From Synechococcus sp. AG-679-D13 (GTDB lineage: Bacteria; Cyanobacteriota; Cyanobacteriia; PCC-6307; Cyanobiaceae), in assembly GCA_003210735.1 (NCBI GenBank), contig QCUM01000002.1:29422-93421 (forward strand): a stretch of 64,000 bases of DNA. The letters run 5' to 3'. The stretch's first letter is position 1, and each line of letters begins with the position of its first letter. Below the pieces are notes generated by a model, which saw only the letters and a program-made list of their open reading frames with translations, searched no databases and was not told where the DNA came from. Below, in pieces: positions 63,501 through 64,000 of this stretch. Position numbers and translations under genes: made by a program.

Positions 63501-64000
63501 CCTTCCGGATCTGGTGCGACTGGTGAGAAGGGCCCGCTAAGTGGCCTTCCTCCTGGCTGTGCTGAATGGGATCCAGTTTCACCGTTCATTGCTTACCCTC
63601 TACCTGAAGGTGATTATGATCCTTATTCTGAGCAAGATCCTCCATTTGCTTCTTATCCGCCTGCGGGCGAGTGTGCATATTTAGGCACACAAAATATGAT
63701 TAGAATTGCTGGACCTGATAAGAATGAAGACAATGAAAAGACGATGTTTCTTGGGACCAAGAACTGGAATGTATTCCCAGGCGAGTTCGTTGTTGGAAAA
63801 GATAAAGATGGCAATCAATTCGAGAAAAATAGTAATCATCCTGCGGGATCTGTTTTGCTGGATTACAAGAGCTCTGTCAATACTTTAAGCTTCAATACTG
63901 GAACCACAGGGAAGCTTGGCATTGGCACTGGCTGGAAAGGAAGGGTTGCTAATATGGTATTTAGCATTGGAAATTCATACACTTCTGGTGATGGATTTGA
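60558..64000 (+). CDS. Giant DUF4347/RTX-repeat surface protein (partial)
   Basis: Open for at least 1147 codons from ATG 60558 to the window end, with no stop. Residues about 70-140 form a DUF4347 domain (ILHLIVHGRQGAFCMGGQW, then IALWSCHVGADADFVALLEE); His78 and Cys116 stand where the caspase-like clan CD has its catalytic pair. Two groups of RTX-type calcium-binding nonapeptides follow, GGDDTLTGGKGEDTLDGGEG near residue 200 and GNGGDDTIFGGSSRDTLYGG near residue 417. The rest is acidic, beta-rich and of lower GC. Such proteins are exported by type I secretion and shape the cell surface. The C-terminal secretion signal lies beyond the window. Confidence 0.8.
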   Translation, partial: MWSATSFSTVDSPLNNRPITEQLLLADDSCLEIHALRGGALLEALEIGSEGHPLELIGEALQRRRKGETPRILHLIVHGRQGAFCMGGQWMDADALKAHATSLAEWGVETIALWSCHVGADADFVALLEELTGARVLASSSWLGRGGNGDEQLQLGDWQLSDVVNQKAWPAQFRLEEFDDELIGRSRNDQLVGTSANEQLNGLGGDDTLTGGKGEDTLDGGEGDDLLKGGQGRDVYVLSSGEDTIQGYKKGDTIILSDELIEAGITEADIEISETTYRGKTATLLTFSKNGVEGSTVAVDVAKKLVIEDDQPWTIEEGEGEGGWDKITSSLSVNTGNEGDVPNFPKGPNPNIDETVTTIQLAKDERINATGWQWKYNKSNTSHFNGKIIGNNKKNILRSTKDNPTKNGGDRWHTGLYGNGGDDTIFGGSSRDTLYGGGGQDQFYLSFNMDWIEDYDPVEDKIISEFGPKKAKSGWAPKGYCEVQVGGGSDITYIKGDDCGLIEILTPDDLVEEEPGEISVEAEAICEYESTKNKKDAVWIFDIELPGRTKEATYQYDFDTSMVLDDGYRKLGDIEISDVVDGKEEDVDYQKGGNDLRGIFTVKPGVTGFSVAVKVKNMKGFKDGDSISLEVSDLKGEAITGSDIGTLEGDELKGCEAQIDTPISIEGSDQGCDENEFLFDVQGKENGVVSFELMLDEEPLPEGRKIKYSNDPGKEDSWDTYEPGELTRLSAEGDGYIKVQLPPQPAEGESLDVKVTQYDIQFEGDKPVIDVQYQMLNFDGAVPLDEKDGSIWLDGSQQEIPAWPKGLLGPLDKWENIPNGTQVINAYRFPDLLPNELGFKLQADVSLAFKTDVTKTNNLDIEYGGNKGTIAESDDFLQFIFDSKQNWGEDDLDYAKRFQPKVGKGDHYQALQDVSFDFDFYLVGIDGQRRPVALKNFWVDVVDLDSANDNKKYEEFLSVPSAGLAAYGTEQAKDADVIFTLPSGSGATGEKGPLSGLPPGCAEWDPVSPFIAYPLPEGDYDPYSEQDPPFASYPPAGECAYLGTQNMIRIAGPDKNEDNEKTMFLGTKNWNVFPGEFVVGKDKDGNQFEKNSNHPAGSVLLDYKSSVNTLSFNTGTTGKLGIGTGWKGRVANMVFSIGNSYTSGDGF

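Overview
The window looks like the chromosome of a marine picocyanobacterium of the Synechococcus/Prochlorococcus group. It carries photosynthesis genes (psbV, petF, an hli-type high-light-inducible protein), a complete kaiA-kaiB-kaiC clock cluster, the cyanobacterial histidine kinase nblS, a cyAbrB regulator, rpoZ, several cyanobacteria-specific DUF proteins (DUF1818, DUF1825, DUF2811, photosystem II S4 protein) and an orphan Nif11-type peptide. The core is dense, GC-rich and full of ATGA/TGATG stop-start overlaps. Assignment to Synechococcus is inference from family resemblance, not from a search.

Layout. 1-3.6 kb is an AT-richer mobile element: a putative HUH replication initiator, overlapping small genes, two ribbon-helix-helix-like proteins and a tyrosine integrase facing inward, followed by a zone of short direct repeats. 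3.6-8.1 kb is a second AT-rich accessory block for surface carbohydrate or lipid modification: SGNH-like / GSCFA / SGNH-like / sulfotransferase on one strand and a divergent family-2 glycosyltransferase. 8.1-47 kb is conserved core: secG-gpmI, pyrR, an Hsp70-like ATPase, rpoZ, murD, tRNA-Val, serA-prmA-petF, psbV, rnz, a SpoIID-like protein, nagB, yebC, truB, rpmA/rplU, kaiABC, nblS-purD, purC, then the envelope operon bamA-lpxC-fabZ-lpxA-lpxB-msrA, and pepA.

47-53.2 kb is a loosely packed region of small, mostly unrecognised proteins (an HExxH secreted protein, hli, a thioredoxin-like protein, a Cys-rich secreted protein, cyAbrB) with repeated terminators and apparent gene decay. 53.2-58.9 kb returns to denser genes: a GIY-YIG nuclease coupled to a helix-hairpin-helix protein, an orphan LuxR regulator, DUF1825, tyrS, an AT-richer aminoglycoside-phosphotransferase-like kinase and pyrF. 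The right end holds a divergent pair: a secreted beta-barrel protein, and a very large DUF4347/RTX-repeat surface protein that runs off the window.

Most distinctive material: the small Rep/integrase element with its repeats, the GSCFA cassette with two diverged paralogs flanking the GSCFA gene, tandem minus-strand terminators with micro-ORFs near psbV, the coupled GIY-YIG/HhH pair, and the beta-barrel/RTX divergent locus.
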